This document shows positions 16,513-24,348 of a DNA stretch of 45,677 bases, one piece after another. The notes beneath the pieces were generated by a model. It saw only the letters and a program-made list of their open reading frames with translations. It made no database searches and had not been told where the DNA came from. The position numbers and the translations under genes are program-made. The first letter of the stretch is position 1. Every line of letters starts with the position of its first letter. The stretch lies in the NCBI GenBank assembly GCA_012517325.1, contig JAAYVF010000098.1:1-45677 (forward strand), read 5' to 3'. Source of the DNA: Myxococcales bacterium. Lineage in GTDB: Bacteria; Lernaellota; Lernaellaia; Lernaellales; Lernaellaceae.

Positions 16513-17660
16513 AGACGATCCTGTTCGACGCGACTCCCTTTACTCCCGAGCACCTGACCGGCGCGGGCCGCCTGGTTCAGGAAATGATCCGGCATCTGGC
16601 GTCGTGGGACCGCGAATACCGCTATTTGCTGTTCGGCTTCGCGCCGCGGATCTGGGAGCCCGAAACCCTGCCTGGCAATTTCCGGTACGAAACGATCAAG
16701 CCCTGGCGCTTTCTGGGGCCGCTGGCGCTGGAAGCCGCGCGCCGGCAACACATCGGGGCGCTGGTTTCGACGCGGCACATCGACCTGGTGCATTGCACGC
16801 TCGAAATGACGCCCGTTTACGAGGAAAACACGCCGGTCCTGTTTTCGCTCTACGATCTGGCCCGGCTGTCGCCGCATTTTTTGTATTCCACGCCGCAGAA
16901 CCTGCGTTCGCTCCTCCGCACCCGGCTGCGTTACCGGTCGGCGAAACGCGCCGATTTCATCCACACCATCAGCCATTACAGCGCCGAGCGGATCGCCGAA
17001 CTGCTGCGTTTCGACCCGCGGCGTATCCGCGTGATTTATCCGGGCGCGAATCCGCTGTTTTGTCCGGGCGACCCCGATCCGGCGACGCTGGCGCGTCATG
17101 GCTTGACGGCCGGCGCGTATTTTCTGTTCGTCGGCCAGTTCGGCCGCCAGAAAAACGAGGACGGCCTGATCAAGGCCTTCTACGAGGCCCGGCGCGCCGA
17201 CGCGCTGCCCGCCGACTACCAACTGGCGCTGGTCGGCGACGTCACCGCCCTGCGCGAATCAACCCGGCACCTGCTGCATGGCGAAAAGGAGGGGGATCGG
17301 GTTAAACTGTTGCCGGGCATCGGCGACGCGGATCTGTTGCACCTGTACCGGGGGGCGACGGCCCTGGTGCTGCCCAGTTTTTACGAAGGTTTCGGCCTGC
17401 CCGTTCTGGAGGCGATGTCGTGCGGCGTCCTGCCGATCGTCAGCAACGCGACGAGCCTGCCCGAGGTGGTCGGCGCGGCGGGGCTGATCGTCACGGCGGG
17501 CCGGCACGAACAGTTGACCGAGGCGCTGATCCGCGCGGCCACCGACGCCGCCTGGCGGCAACGGCGGCGCGAAGCGATTCTCGCGCAAGCCGCCCGGTTT
17601 ACCTATGCCGCCATGGCGAAGGAAATGCGGGCGTTGTACGACGAGATGACCCATGACTAG
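16509..17660 (+). CDS. Family 4-type glycosyltransferase
   Basis: A 383-residue GT-B glycosyltransferase with mannosyltransferase-like features. The N-terminus KTILFDATPFTPEHLTGAGR is a GT4 acceptor-domain start. ISHYSAERIAELL, YPGANPLFCPG and FLFVGQFGRQKNEDGLIKAF mark the inter-domain and donor regions. LPSFYEGFGLPVLEAMSCG carries the E-x7-E motif, followed by SLPEVVGAAG. It overlaps the upstream stop (ATGA) and the following gene by 8 bases. No transmembrane segment is evident, so it should act at the cytoplasmic face on a lipid-linked acceptor. Confidence 0.93.
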   Translation: MKTILFDATPFTPEHLTGAGRLVQEMIRHLASWDREYRYLLFGFAPRIWEPETLPGNFRYETIKPWRFLGPLALEAARRQHIGALVSTRHIDLVHCTLEMTPVYEENTPVLFSLYDLARLSPHFLYSTPQNLRSLLRTRLRYRSAKRADFIHTISHYSAERIAELLRFDPRRIRVIYPGANPLFCPGDPDPATLARHGLTAGAYFLFVGQFGRQKNEDGLIKAFYEARRADALPADYQLALVGDVTALRESTRHLLHGEKEGDRVKLLPGIGDADLLHLYRGATALVLPSFYEGFGLPVLEAMSCGVLPIVSNATSLPEVVGAAGLIVTAGRHEQLTEALIRAATDAAWRQRRREAILAQAARFTYAAMAKEMRALYDEMTHD

Positions 17661-18696
17661 CCGGACCCTGATCGTCAGCCTGCAAGGCATCGGCAACTCG
17701 CTGCTGGCCTTGCCGCTGGCCCGCGCCCTGTACGAAAACGGCGAACCGGCCACCCTGCTGACGCTGTCGCCGCGCGCCCTGCCGCTGCTCGAACGCGTCC
17801 CCTTTCTCGCCGCCGCGCTGGCCGCGGGCGAAGCCGATTACCAGGGGCTCGCCGGCCGCGCCCGCCTGTGGCGCGAACTCCGGCGCCGGCGTTTCTCGCG
17901 CGCGATTTTTTCGTATCCCTCGGGCGCCAACGCCTATCGTTTCATCCGGCTCGCGGGCATCCCCGAACGCCTCGGCCACCGCTACCCGGAAGCCGGCGGC
18001 GCCTGGCGCCACCTGACCCTCGCCGTCCCAGCGCCGGCCCGGACCCACGACCTGGATCAAAACCGGCAACTGCTCGCCGCGCTGGGTTTGCCGGCCGCAC
18101 CGGCCGATTGCTGGCCGGTACTGTCGGTTCCCGACGAGTTGCGCGCCAAGGCCCGCGCCTATCTGGCCGGGCAGGGACTCGATCCCGAGGCGCGCTACCT
18201 GGGACTGCACACCGGATGCGACGGCCTGTGGGTCGAGAAGCGTTGGCCGGAAGAACATTTCGCCGTCCTCGCCGAGGAGATTTTTCGGCGCCACGGACTA
18301 CCGGCGATCGTTTTCGACGGCCCCGCCGAACCCGGCACGGGCCGGCGGGTGGTCCGGCTGGCGAAAACTCCGGTGCACGCGCTGGACGGTTTCGGCGAGC
18401 TGACCGACGCCTGGGGTTTGCTGAGCGTTTGCGACCTGTTTGTCGCGAACGATTCGGGGCTGATGAACCTGGCGGCCGCCAGCGGCATCCCGACGGTCGC
18501 GGTTTTCGGGCCCAGCGAACCGCACCGGACCCGGCCGTACGGTCCGCGCGGCCGCGCCGTGGTCACCGAACGGACTTGCGCGCCCTGTTACGGCCTGGGG
18601 CCGTACCCGGGTTGTCCGCACGCTTACGCTCATTGCCTCGCCGGGTTGCCGCCCGGGCGAGTGCTGGCCGCGGCCGAGGATTTGTTGCGCCGATGA
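17653..18696 (+). CDS. Family 9 glycosyltransferase
   Basis: A second GT9-family protein (347 residues) in the operon, clearly diverged from the one at 15424. It shows LIVSLQGIGNSLLALPLARA at the N-terminus, FVANDSGLMNLAAASGIPT and VFGPSEPHRTRPYG in the donor domain, and a C-terminal TCAPCYGLGPYPGCPH cysteine group. The N-terminal Gly-Ile-Gly-Asn loop replaces the Gly-Asp usual in heptosyltransferases, which hints at a different donor or acceptor. Its stop overlaps the ATG of the fusion gene (ATGA at 18693). Two GT9 genes within a Wzx/Wzy operon are more than usual. Confidence 0.88.
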   Translation: MTSRTLIVSLQGIGNSLLALPLARALYENGEPATLLTLSPRALPLLERVPFLAAALAAGEADYQGLAGRARLWRELRRRRFSRAIFSYPSGANAYRFIRLAGIPERLGHRYPEAGGAWRHLTLAVPAPARTHDLDQNRQLLAALGLPAAPADCWPVLSVPDELRAKARAYLAGQGLDPEARYLGLHTGCDGLWVEKRWPEEHFAVLAEEIFRRHGLPAIVFDGPAEPGTGRRVVRLAKTPVHALDGFGELTDAWGLLSVCDLFVANDSGLMNLAAASGIPTVAVFGPSEPHRTRPYGPRGRAVVTERTCAPCYGLGPYPGCPHAYAHCLAGLPPGRVLAAAEDLLRR

Positions 18697-20555
18697 AAAT
18701 CCTTTACCTCGATCAATATTTTTCCACCCGCGAAGGGATCAGCGGTACGCGCGCCTACGAATTCGCCCGCCGGTGGGTCGCGCAGGGGCACCGGGTGACG
18801 GTTCTCACCAGCGCCAGCCGGTACAGCGATCTCGATGGCCGGGCCCAACAGCGTCTCGTCGAACGCCGCGACATCGAAGGCATCCGCGTATTGTGCATCC
18901 GCTCCTATTACTCCCAGCAAATGAGCCGCGCGGCCCGCTTGCGCGCGTTTTTCCACTACATGATCTGGGCGGCGTTGATCGGCATTCAGCTTTCCCGCCA
19001 CGACGTCGTGTTCGCCAGTTCGACGCCGCTGACCATCGGCGTGCCGGCGGTCTGGATCAGCCGCTGGCGCGGCACGCCCTTCGTTTTCGAGGTGCGCGAT
19101 CTTTGGCCGCAGGCGCCGATCGAAATGGGCTTTTTGCGTAATCCGCTGGCGATCGCCGTCGCGCGCCTCGCCGAACGGCTTTTCTACCGGCTGGCGGCGC
19201 GAATCGTCACGCTCAGCCCCGGCATGACCGACGGCGTGGTCCGGGCCGGCGTGTCCGCCGGGAAAATCGTCATGGTCCCCAACGCCTGCGACCCGGATTT
19301 GTTCGGCGCCGCCGATCCGGCCGGGGTGCGCGAAAAACTCGGCGTCGCGCCGGACGAGATACTGATCATCCACGCGGGCAACCTCGGGCCGTCCAACGAC
19401 GGCGACTGGTTGCTGAACCTGGCCGGCGCGCTGGCGCGGACCGAGGCGCGCTATCGCATTCTGCTGCTGGGCGAAGGCAGCGAACGCGAACGCCTGGAAC
19501 GACGCGCCGCCGAGGAAGGCATCACGAACATCCTGTTCGCCGGGCCCGTCAGCCGTCGCGAAACGGCGCCGTATCTGCACGCCGCCGACTGGGGCATCGT
19601 CTCCTTCGCCGACAAGCCGGTACTGGCCACCAACAGCCCGAACAAGTTTTTCGATTACCTCGCCGCCGGGCTGCCCGTGCTGGTCAATACTCCCGGCTGG
19701 ACCGCCGCGCTCTTGCAGGAAGGCGGCGCCGGTCTCGCCCTGCCGCGCGAAATTAAAAAAGCCGCCGGGCTCGTCGCCGCGACCGACCGCGAGGGCACGC
19801 GCCGCGCCGCCATGGCCGCCGCCGCCCGCCGGTTGTCGTCGCGGTTCGCGCGCGACGAACTGGCCGGCACGGTTTTACATACGCTGCGCGACGTCCGCGA
19901 CCAGCGCCCGTTCGCCCTGGAGCCGCTGTTGAAGCGGGCAACCGACCTGCTGCTGGCCGGCGCGGCAACGGTGGTGCTTTCGCCGTTTCTGCTCGCCGTC
20001 GCCGTCGCGATCAAATGGGATTCGCCGGGGCCGGTCTTCTTCCGGCAGGATCGCATCGGGCGGGACGGCCGGCGGTTCCGGTTGTGGAAATTCCGGACCA
20101 TGGTCGAGGACGCAGCGTCCCTGGGCGACGGGCTCAACGTCGGCGCGCACGATTCGCGGATCACCCGGGTCGGCCGCTTTCTGCGCGAGTGGTCGCTCGA
20201 CGAGCTGCCGCAACTGTTCAACATGATCCGGGGCGACATGGCGATCGTCGGCCCCCGGCCCGCGCTGGCGGAACACGTCGCGCAGTACGACGAGACACAA
20301 CGGGAACGCTTGCGCGTACGCCCGGGGCTGACGGGACTGGCCCAGATCAACGGCCGCAACGCCCTGACCTGGGCCGAAAAACTGGCCTTCGACGTGCGCT
20401 ACGCCCGCGCCTGGTCGTACCTCGGCGATTGGCGCATTATTTTAAAAACCATTCCGGTGGTGCTGCGGCGCGAGGGTTTGTACGAAACCGACGCCGGCAA
20501 GCAGGACCGGTTCAACCGGTTTGACGATGGCGACGATCGAACTACTCGGCCTTGA
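18693..20555 (+). CDS. Bifunctional glycosyltransferase-phosphoglycosyl transferase fusion
   Basis: A 620-residue fusion. Residues 1 to about 405 are a WbuB-like GT4 enzyme (KILYLDQYFSTREGISGTR, EVRDLWPQAPIEMGFL, SPNKFFDYLAAGLPVLVN). Residues about 420-600 are a monotopic bacterial sugar transferase: re-entrant hydrophobic helix TDLLLAGAATVVLSPFLLA, WDSPGPVFFRQDRIG, LWKFRTM, the catalytic Asp-Glu dyad in SLDELPQLFNMIRGDM, VGPRPA and RPGLTGLAQINGRN. The C-terminal half would transfer a sugar-1-phosphate to undecaprenyl phosphate and the N-terminal half could add the next sugar. There is no stop or frameshift between them. It overlaps its neighbours at both ends. Sugar identities are unknown. 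Confidence 0.93.
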   Translation: MKILYLDQYFSTREGISGTRAYEFARRWVAQGHRVTVLTSASRYSDLDGRAQQRLVERRDIEGIRVLCIRSYYSQQMSRAARLRAFFHYMIWAALIGIQLSRHDVVFASSTPLTIGVPAVWISRWRGTPFVFEVRDLWPQAPIEMGFLRNPLAIAVARLAERLFYRLAARIVTLSPGMTDGVVRAGVSAGKIVMVPNACDPDLFGAADPAGVREKLGVAPDEILIIHAGNLGPSNDGDWLLNLAGALARTEARYRILLLGEGSERERLERRAAEEGITNILFAGPVSRRETAPYLHAADWGIVSFADKPVLATNSPNKFFDYLAAGLPVLVNTPGWTAALLQEGGAGLALPREIKKAAGLVAATDREGTRRAAMAAAARRLSSRFARDELAGTVLHTLRDVRDQRPFALEPLLKRATDLLLAGAATVVLSPFLLAVAVAIKWDSPGPVFFRQDRIGRDGRRFRLWKFRTMVEDAASLGDGLNVGAHDSRITRVGRFLREWSLDELPQLFNMIRGDMAIVGPRPALAEHVAQYDETQRERLRVRPGLTGLAQINGRNALTWAEKLAFDVRYARAWSYLGDWRIILKTIPVVLRREGLYETDAGKQDRFNRFDDGDDRTTRP

Positions 20556-21564
20556 CCGGGCCGACCGCTGGCGAAGCCTGCTGGAAGAATCCGGCCTCGG
20601 GGACGTTTATCATCATCCGGGCTATTTGGCGGCGCTGGCGGCCAACGGCGACGGCGAACCGCGGCTGTTTTACTTCCGCGACGCCGGCTGCACGGCGCTG
20701 CACGTCGCCCTCTGGCGGCCGTTGAGCGCCCTGCCCTTCGCCCATCCCTACGCTGATCGCTTCGACGCCGTCTCACCTTACGGTTACGCCGGCCCGGTGA
20801 CCGACGCGCCGGCCAGGGCCGCCGATGTCTGGCGCGCCTGGGCCGAAACCGCCCGCGCCAACGGCCTCGTCGCCGAGTTCATCCGCTTTCATCCGTTGCT
20901 GCAAAACCACCGCGCGTTCGCCGATCAGATCGAGGTGCTCGCCGCCGGCCGCACGATCTGGATGGACCTGACCGCCCCGATCGAAACCGGCATTTCGAAG
21001 TCGCGGTTGCGCGACGCGCGCTGGGCGACGCGGGAAAACGTGCGGGTCGAGTCGTCCGCCCACGACCGCCTGCCGGCCTTTTTCGAAATGTACCAGGCGA
21101 CCATGCGGCGAAAGGGCGCCGAGGCGTACTATTTTTTCCCGTGGGAATATTTCGCCCGGCTGCGCGACGGGCTGGGCGGCGATTTCTGGCTGATGCGCGC
21201 CCATCGCGGCGATCGCGACTGCGCCTACGCCATCTGCCTGCGGCACCGCGACCGCCTGCACTACCACCTGAGCTGTTCGGACGAAGACCTGGCCCAGTAT
21301 CGCGCGGTCACGCAACTGCTGGTGGAAACGGCCCGGCTGGGCCGCGATGTCGGGCTGACTTCTTTCCACCTGGGCGGCGGCTACCGCGGCGAGGATTCGC
21401 TGTTTCAATTCAAGAGCCATTTTTCGCCCCACCAGGCGCCGTTTTTCGTCGGCCGCGCGCGGCATGACCCGGAGGCCATCGCGCACCTGGCCCGGTTGGC
21501 GGCGGCGGCGGGCCAGGCGGCGGTCGATCCGAACTTCTTTCCGCCCTACCGGAGCCGGCGATGA
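20527..21564 (+). CDS. FemAB/GNAT-like acyltransferase
   Basis: A 345-residue protein resembling the FemAB-like GNAT group (acetyltransferase 6 type). Supporting segments are DVYHHPGYLAALAAN near the N-terminus, LHYHLSCSDEDLAQYRA and GLTSFHLGGGYRGEDSLFQF, a pattern seen in aminoacyl/acyl transferases that sit in polysaccharide clusters. A likely role is N-acylation of an amino sugar or transfer of an amino acid, which would pair with the DegT aminotransferase two genes downstream. I prefer ATG 20527; a TTG at 20521 is an alternative, and neither has a strong ribosome site. It overlaps the end of the fusion gene and the next start. Confidence 0.8.
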   Translation: MATIELLGLDRADRWRSLLEESGLGDVYHHPGYLAALAANGDGEPRLFYFRDAGCTALHVALWRPLSALPFAHPYADRFDAVSPYGYAGPVTDAPARAADVWRAWAETARANGLVAEFIRFHPLLQNHRAFADQIEVLAAGRTIWMDLTAPIETGISKSRLRDARWATRENVRVESSAHDRLPAFFEMYQATMRRKGAEAYYFFPWEYFARLRDGLGGDFWLMRAHRGDRDCAYAICLRHRDRLHYHLSCSDEDLAQYRAVTQLLVETARLGRDVGLTSFHLGGGYRGEDSLFQFKSHFSPHQAPFFVGRARHDPEAIAHLARLAAAAGQAAVDPNFFPPYRSRR

Positions 21565-22298
21565 CGGGCGATATGCGCACCTTTTACGAGAACGAGGCGG
21601 AACGCCGCAAATGGGGCGAGGCGCTGGCGGGCGAAGGGCTGTTCCCGACCGAATTGCAACTGGTCCGCGAGGCGTTCGTTCCCGGCGGCCGGGTGCTGGA
21701 CGTCGGCTGCGGCGGCGGCCGCGAGGCGTTCGGCCTGGCGGCGCTGGGTTTTCAGGTCACCGCGGTGGATTACCTGCCGGCGTTCGTCGCGGCGTGCCGG
21801 CAAGGCGCCGCCGCGCGCGGTCTATCGCTGGACGTGCGGCAGGCCGACGCGGCGGAACTGCCGTTCGCGGACGGCGCGTTCGATCACGTGATGATGGTCG
21901 GGCAATTGCTCGGCCACGTGCGCCCGCGCGAACGGCGCCGGCAGGTGTTGCGGGAAATCGGCCGGGTGATGCGGCCCGGCACCGCGATCGTCTCGACCAA
22001 CGCCATTGAACGCCGTCGCTGGTACGGGGCATACTTTTGGCTGCTCAACGGCTGGCGCCGCGTTTACAATCCGCTGGGGCTCGAACCCGACGACGCCTTC
22101 GTGCGTCGCATCGGCGGCGAGAAGTCGGCCTCCGGCGAGCGGCCGCTGTTTCATTGGTATCGCACGCCGGAATTCCGGCGCGACGCCGCCGCGGCCGGCT
22201 GGCGCGTCGAGCGCTGGCTGCGCCGCTACGAGCAGGAGCGGGCCCTGGCCGACCCCTCGACCAGCGGCGAGACGTTTTACGTGCTACGAAAGGAATAA
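21561..22298 (+). CDS. SAM-dependent methyltransferase
   Basis: A 245-residue class I methyltransferase. Motif I is VLDVGCGGGREAFGLAALG (about 45-63), followed by the acidic VTAVDYLPAFV strand end and the ADAAELPFADGAFDHVMMVG motif region. The C-terminal third is basic and aromatic-rich, likely contributing acceptor binding. It is unrelated in layout to the small methyltransferase at 10006. The ATG overlaps the FemAB-like gene stop. It probably O- or N-methylates a sugar of the repeat unit or a terminal residue (inference from context). Confidence 0.88.
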   Translation: MTGDMRTFYENEAERRKWGEALAGEGLFPTELQLVREAFVPGGRVLDVGCGGGREAFGLAALGFQVTAVDYLPAFVAACRQGAAARGLSLDVRQADAAELPFADGAFDHVMMVGQLLGHVRPRERRRQVLREIGRVMRPGTAIVSTNAIERRRWYGAYFWLLNGWRRVYNPLGLEPDDAFVRRIGGEKSASGERPLFHWYRTPEFRRDAAAAGWRVERWLRRYEQERALADPSTSGETFYVLRKE

Positions 22299-22305
22299 TC
22301 CCTTG
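22290..22305 (+). promoter_or_regulatory. Ribosome site supporting a TTG start
   Basis: AAGGA at 22290-22294 lies 8 bases before TTG at 22303. No ATG or GTG occurs in frame between the upstream stop and conserved aminotransferase sequence, so the DegT-family gene very likely starts with TTG. Confidence 0.6.
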
Positions 22306-23424
22306 GACGAAAAATTCATCGATCTGGTTCAGCCTACTCTCGTACCGTGGGAAGAAGTCGAGCCGCTGTTCGCCGCGGTTTGGCGCAGCGGGCGGCTGAC
22401 GGTCGGGCCGCATACCGAAAAATTCGAACGCGCCGCGTCGGCCCTGATGGGCGTCGAGCACGCTGTGGCGCTCAACAGTTGCACCAGCGGCCTGATGCTG
22501 GCCTACCGCGCGCTGGGGCTGACCGGCGAGGTCATCCTGCCCAGCTTCACCTGGACGAGCACCGGCCACGCGTTGATCTGGAACGGCCTGACGCCGGTTT
22601 TCGCCGATATCGAAGAAGGAACCTGCACCCTCGACCCGCGCGACGTCGAACGCCGGATCACTCCGGCGACCAGCGCGATCATCGCCACCAACGTCTTCGG
22701 CCTTTACCCGGACCTTGATGCCCTGCAACGCGTGGCGGATGCGGCCGGCGTCGTTCTGCTGTGCGACAGCGCGCAAGCCATCGGCGCCACTTATAAGGGA
22801 CGCCGGGGCGGCGGGCTGTGCCGCGCGGAGATTTTTTCGTTTTCGCCGACCAAGGTGGTGACCGCCGTCGAGGGCGGCCTGCTGACCACCAACGACGCGG
22901 AACTCGCCCGCAAGGTGCGCCGGATGCGCGACTACGGCAAAACCGCCGACGGCAGCGACATCGAAAGTTTCGGCCTCTCGGCCCGGATCAGCGAATTTCA
23001 CAGCATCGTCGGCCTGGCCAATCTGGAGCGGATCGAGACCCTGCTCGCCGCGCGCGAGAAGCTGGTGGCCGCGTATCGGGCCGCCCTCGCCGACGTGCCG
23101 GGCCTGACGTTCCAGACCCTTCCCGCCGCTTGCCGCTCGAGCCACAACTACTTCGTCACCTTCCTCGACGCGCGGCAATACGACCGCGACGAGGTCTGGA
23201 ACGGCATGACCGATGCCAAGGTACACACCAAGCGGTACTTCTATCCGCCGTTGCATTGGCAGGCGGCCTATCACGGGTTCCCGCCGCCATCGCCGCCGCT
23301 GACCGTCACGGAACGCGTCTCCGTCAGCGCCCTGGCCCTGCCCCTGTTCTCGCACCTGACCGCCGCCGACGTGGCGGAGGTTTGCGAGCGCTACAAGCAA
23401 GTGCTGCGCGCCGCGAAAAAATAG
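22303..23424 (+). CDS. DegT/DnrJ/EryC1-family aminotransferase
   Basis: A PLP-dependent sugar aminotransferase of 373 residues, which converts a nucleotide-linked keto sugar to an amino sugar. Family landmarks are VALNSCTSGLMLAYRALGL, ILPSFTWTSTGHALIWNG, LLCDSAQAIGATYKG and the PLP-lysine segment FSFSPTKVVTAVEGG, in which the Lys after Ser-Pro-Thr forms the internal aldimine. SSHNYFVTF and KRYFYPPLH match the C-terminal domain. The gene starts with TTG and is the last member of the polysaccharide operon; the next gene has its own promoter-like sequence. Together with the FemAB-like protein it suggests an N-acylated amino sugar in the glycan. Confidence 0.93.
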   Translation: MDEKFIDLVQPTLVPWEEVEPLFAAVWRSGRLTVGPHTEKFERAASALMGVEHAVALNSCTSGLMLAYRALGLTGEVILPSFTWTSTGHALIWNGLTPVFADIEEGTCTLDPRDVERRITPATSAIIATNVFGLYPDLDALQRVADAAGVVLLCDSAQAIGATYKGRRGGGLCRAEIFSFSPTKVVTAVEGGLLTTNDAELARKVRRMRDYGKTADGSDIESFGLSARISEFHSIVGLANLERIETLLAAREKLVAAYRAALADVPGLTFQTLPAACRSSHNYFVTFLDARQYDRDEVWNGMTDAKVHTKRYFYPPLHWQAAYHGFPPPSPPLTVTERVSVSALALPLFSHLTAADVAEVCERYKQVLRAAKK

Positions 23425-23435
23425 GCCATTTAAGG

Positions 23436-23465
23436 TTTACAGACGCCGCCGCGGGCGTTTATTCT
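23436..23465 (+). promoter_or_regulatory. Promoter with a dyad in its spacer, upstream of the EIIA gene
   Basis: TTTACA (23436-23441) and TATTCT (23460-23465) are 18 bases apart, a good sigma70-like pair. The spacer contains the inverted repeat ACGCC/GGCGT (23443-23447 and 23454-23458). The dyad may be an operator; alternatively, with the following TTTATT, it could be a weak terminator for the polysaccharide operon. Confidence 0.5.
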
Positions 23466-23488
23466 GATCCTTGGGAGGAGCCGAGGAT

Positions 23489-23962
23489 ATGGTGAATCTC
23501 ATCGATTTGGTCCGCCGACAGTGCATCTACCTCGACCTGGTCGCGGCCGACCAGAATCAAGCGCTGGCCGCCGTCACGCGACGGATGGTCGCCGGCGGCG
23601 TGCTGTCGGCCGCCGACCAACCGGAACTGTTGCGCCGGCTGACGGAACGCGAATCGTTGTGCTCCACCGCGGTCGGACACGGCGCGGCGATTCCGCACTG
23701 CTACTACGACAAACTGACCACGCCGCTGATCGTCATCGGCCGGTTGTCGTCGCCGATCCACTATTGCAGCCCCGACGAGCGGCAGGTCGATTTGATCTTT
23801 TTGCTGCTGGGGCCCGAACGCGTTCCCGCGATGCACATCCAGATTCTAAGCCGGATCGTCCGCCTGCTGAAGGACGAACGCTTCGACGAGGAATTGCGCC
23901 GCGCCGACAGCCCGGAAGCCGTGTTGGCGGCCTTGCGGGAAGTGGAGAGCCGCCATCACTGA
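23489..23962 (+). CDS. PtsN-like PTS EIIA domain protein
   Basis: A 157-residue single-domain EIIA of the nitrogen/fructose type. The phospho-acceptor His70 lies in VGHGAAIPHCYYDKL, matching the family G-x-A-I-P-H motif; DLIFLLLGPERVPAMHIQIL and IVRLLKDERFDEELR are also typical. EIIA-Ntr proteins take phosphate from PEP via EI-Ntr and NPr and regulate partners, including K+ systems in E. coli. No EIIB/EIIC permease is near, so a regulatory role is likely. GGGAGGAG (23473-23480) sits 8 bases before ATG 23489; an earlier TTG at 23471 lies in that ribosome site and is rejected. It leads a four-gene cassette with a PII-like protein and two antiporters. Confidence 0.9.
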   Translation: MVNLIDLVRRQCIYLDLVAADQNQALAAVTRRMVAGGVLSAADQPELLRRLTERESLCSTAVGHGAAIPHCYYDKLTTPLIVIGRLSSPIHYCSPDERQVDLIFLLLGPERVPAMHIQILSRIVRLLKDERFDEELRRADSPEAVLAALREVESRHH

Positions 23963-23990
23963 AGCACGCGCCGGCAAGCATTGCCTGATC

Positions 23991-24314
23991 ATGGTCATCA
24001 ACGACCAGCAGATGGTGTACGACGTCCTCGCGGCGCTGATGGAGGCGGGCATCACCACCGCGACGCTTATCGAAAGCCAGGGCATGGGCAAAATCGTCGC
24101 CGAACAGATGCCGATCTTCGCCGGGTTCCGCAATCTATGGGGCGGCGGCAGCGCTTACAGCACCACCGTTTTCACGGTGGTCGACGACGCGCGACTGCCC
24201 GAAGCCGCGGAACTCGTGCGGACCGTGATGTTCGAGGAAGCCGAAAAACCGGGCGGCGTATTTTTTACTTTGCCGGTCGATCATTTTTATGCCCGTCCCG
24301 CGTCCGACAAATAG
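23991..24314 (+). CDS. PII-like signalling protein
   Basis: A small protein of 107 residues from ATG 23991, resembling the PII/GlnB-like fold: a first strand, helix DQQMVYDVLAALMEAGI, strand TTATLIESQGMGK, a loop region, strand TTVFTVVDDARL and helix PEAAELVRTVMFE. It is too divergent for the PII signature and lacks an obvious uridylylation Tyr in a T-loop. The open frame runs upstream without another ATG, GTG or TTG back into the EIIA gene; sequence encoding KHCLI just before ATG 23991 looks like the missing start of the first strand. A non-standard start (CTG 23985 or ATC 23955) is possible. Its position between EIIA and antiporter genes suggests control of transport. Confidence 0.65.
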   Translation: MVINDQQMVYDVLAALMEAGITTATLIESQGMGKIVAEQMPIFAGFRNLWGGGSAYSTTVFTVVDDARLPEAAELVRTVMFEEAEKPGGVFFTLPVDHFYARPASDK

Positions 24315-24348
24315 CCCCCGCTTCCGCCGCACCGCCGAGGAGTGAAAC

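Noticed and set aside
15424-18696. The two GT9 genes as a recent duplication
   Set aside because: They share the family layout but differ at the N-terminal loop and in most positions, so they are old paralogues at best.
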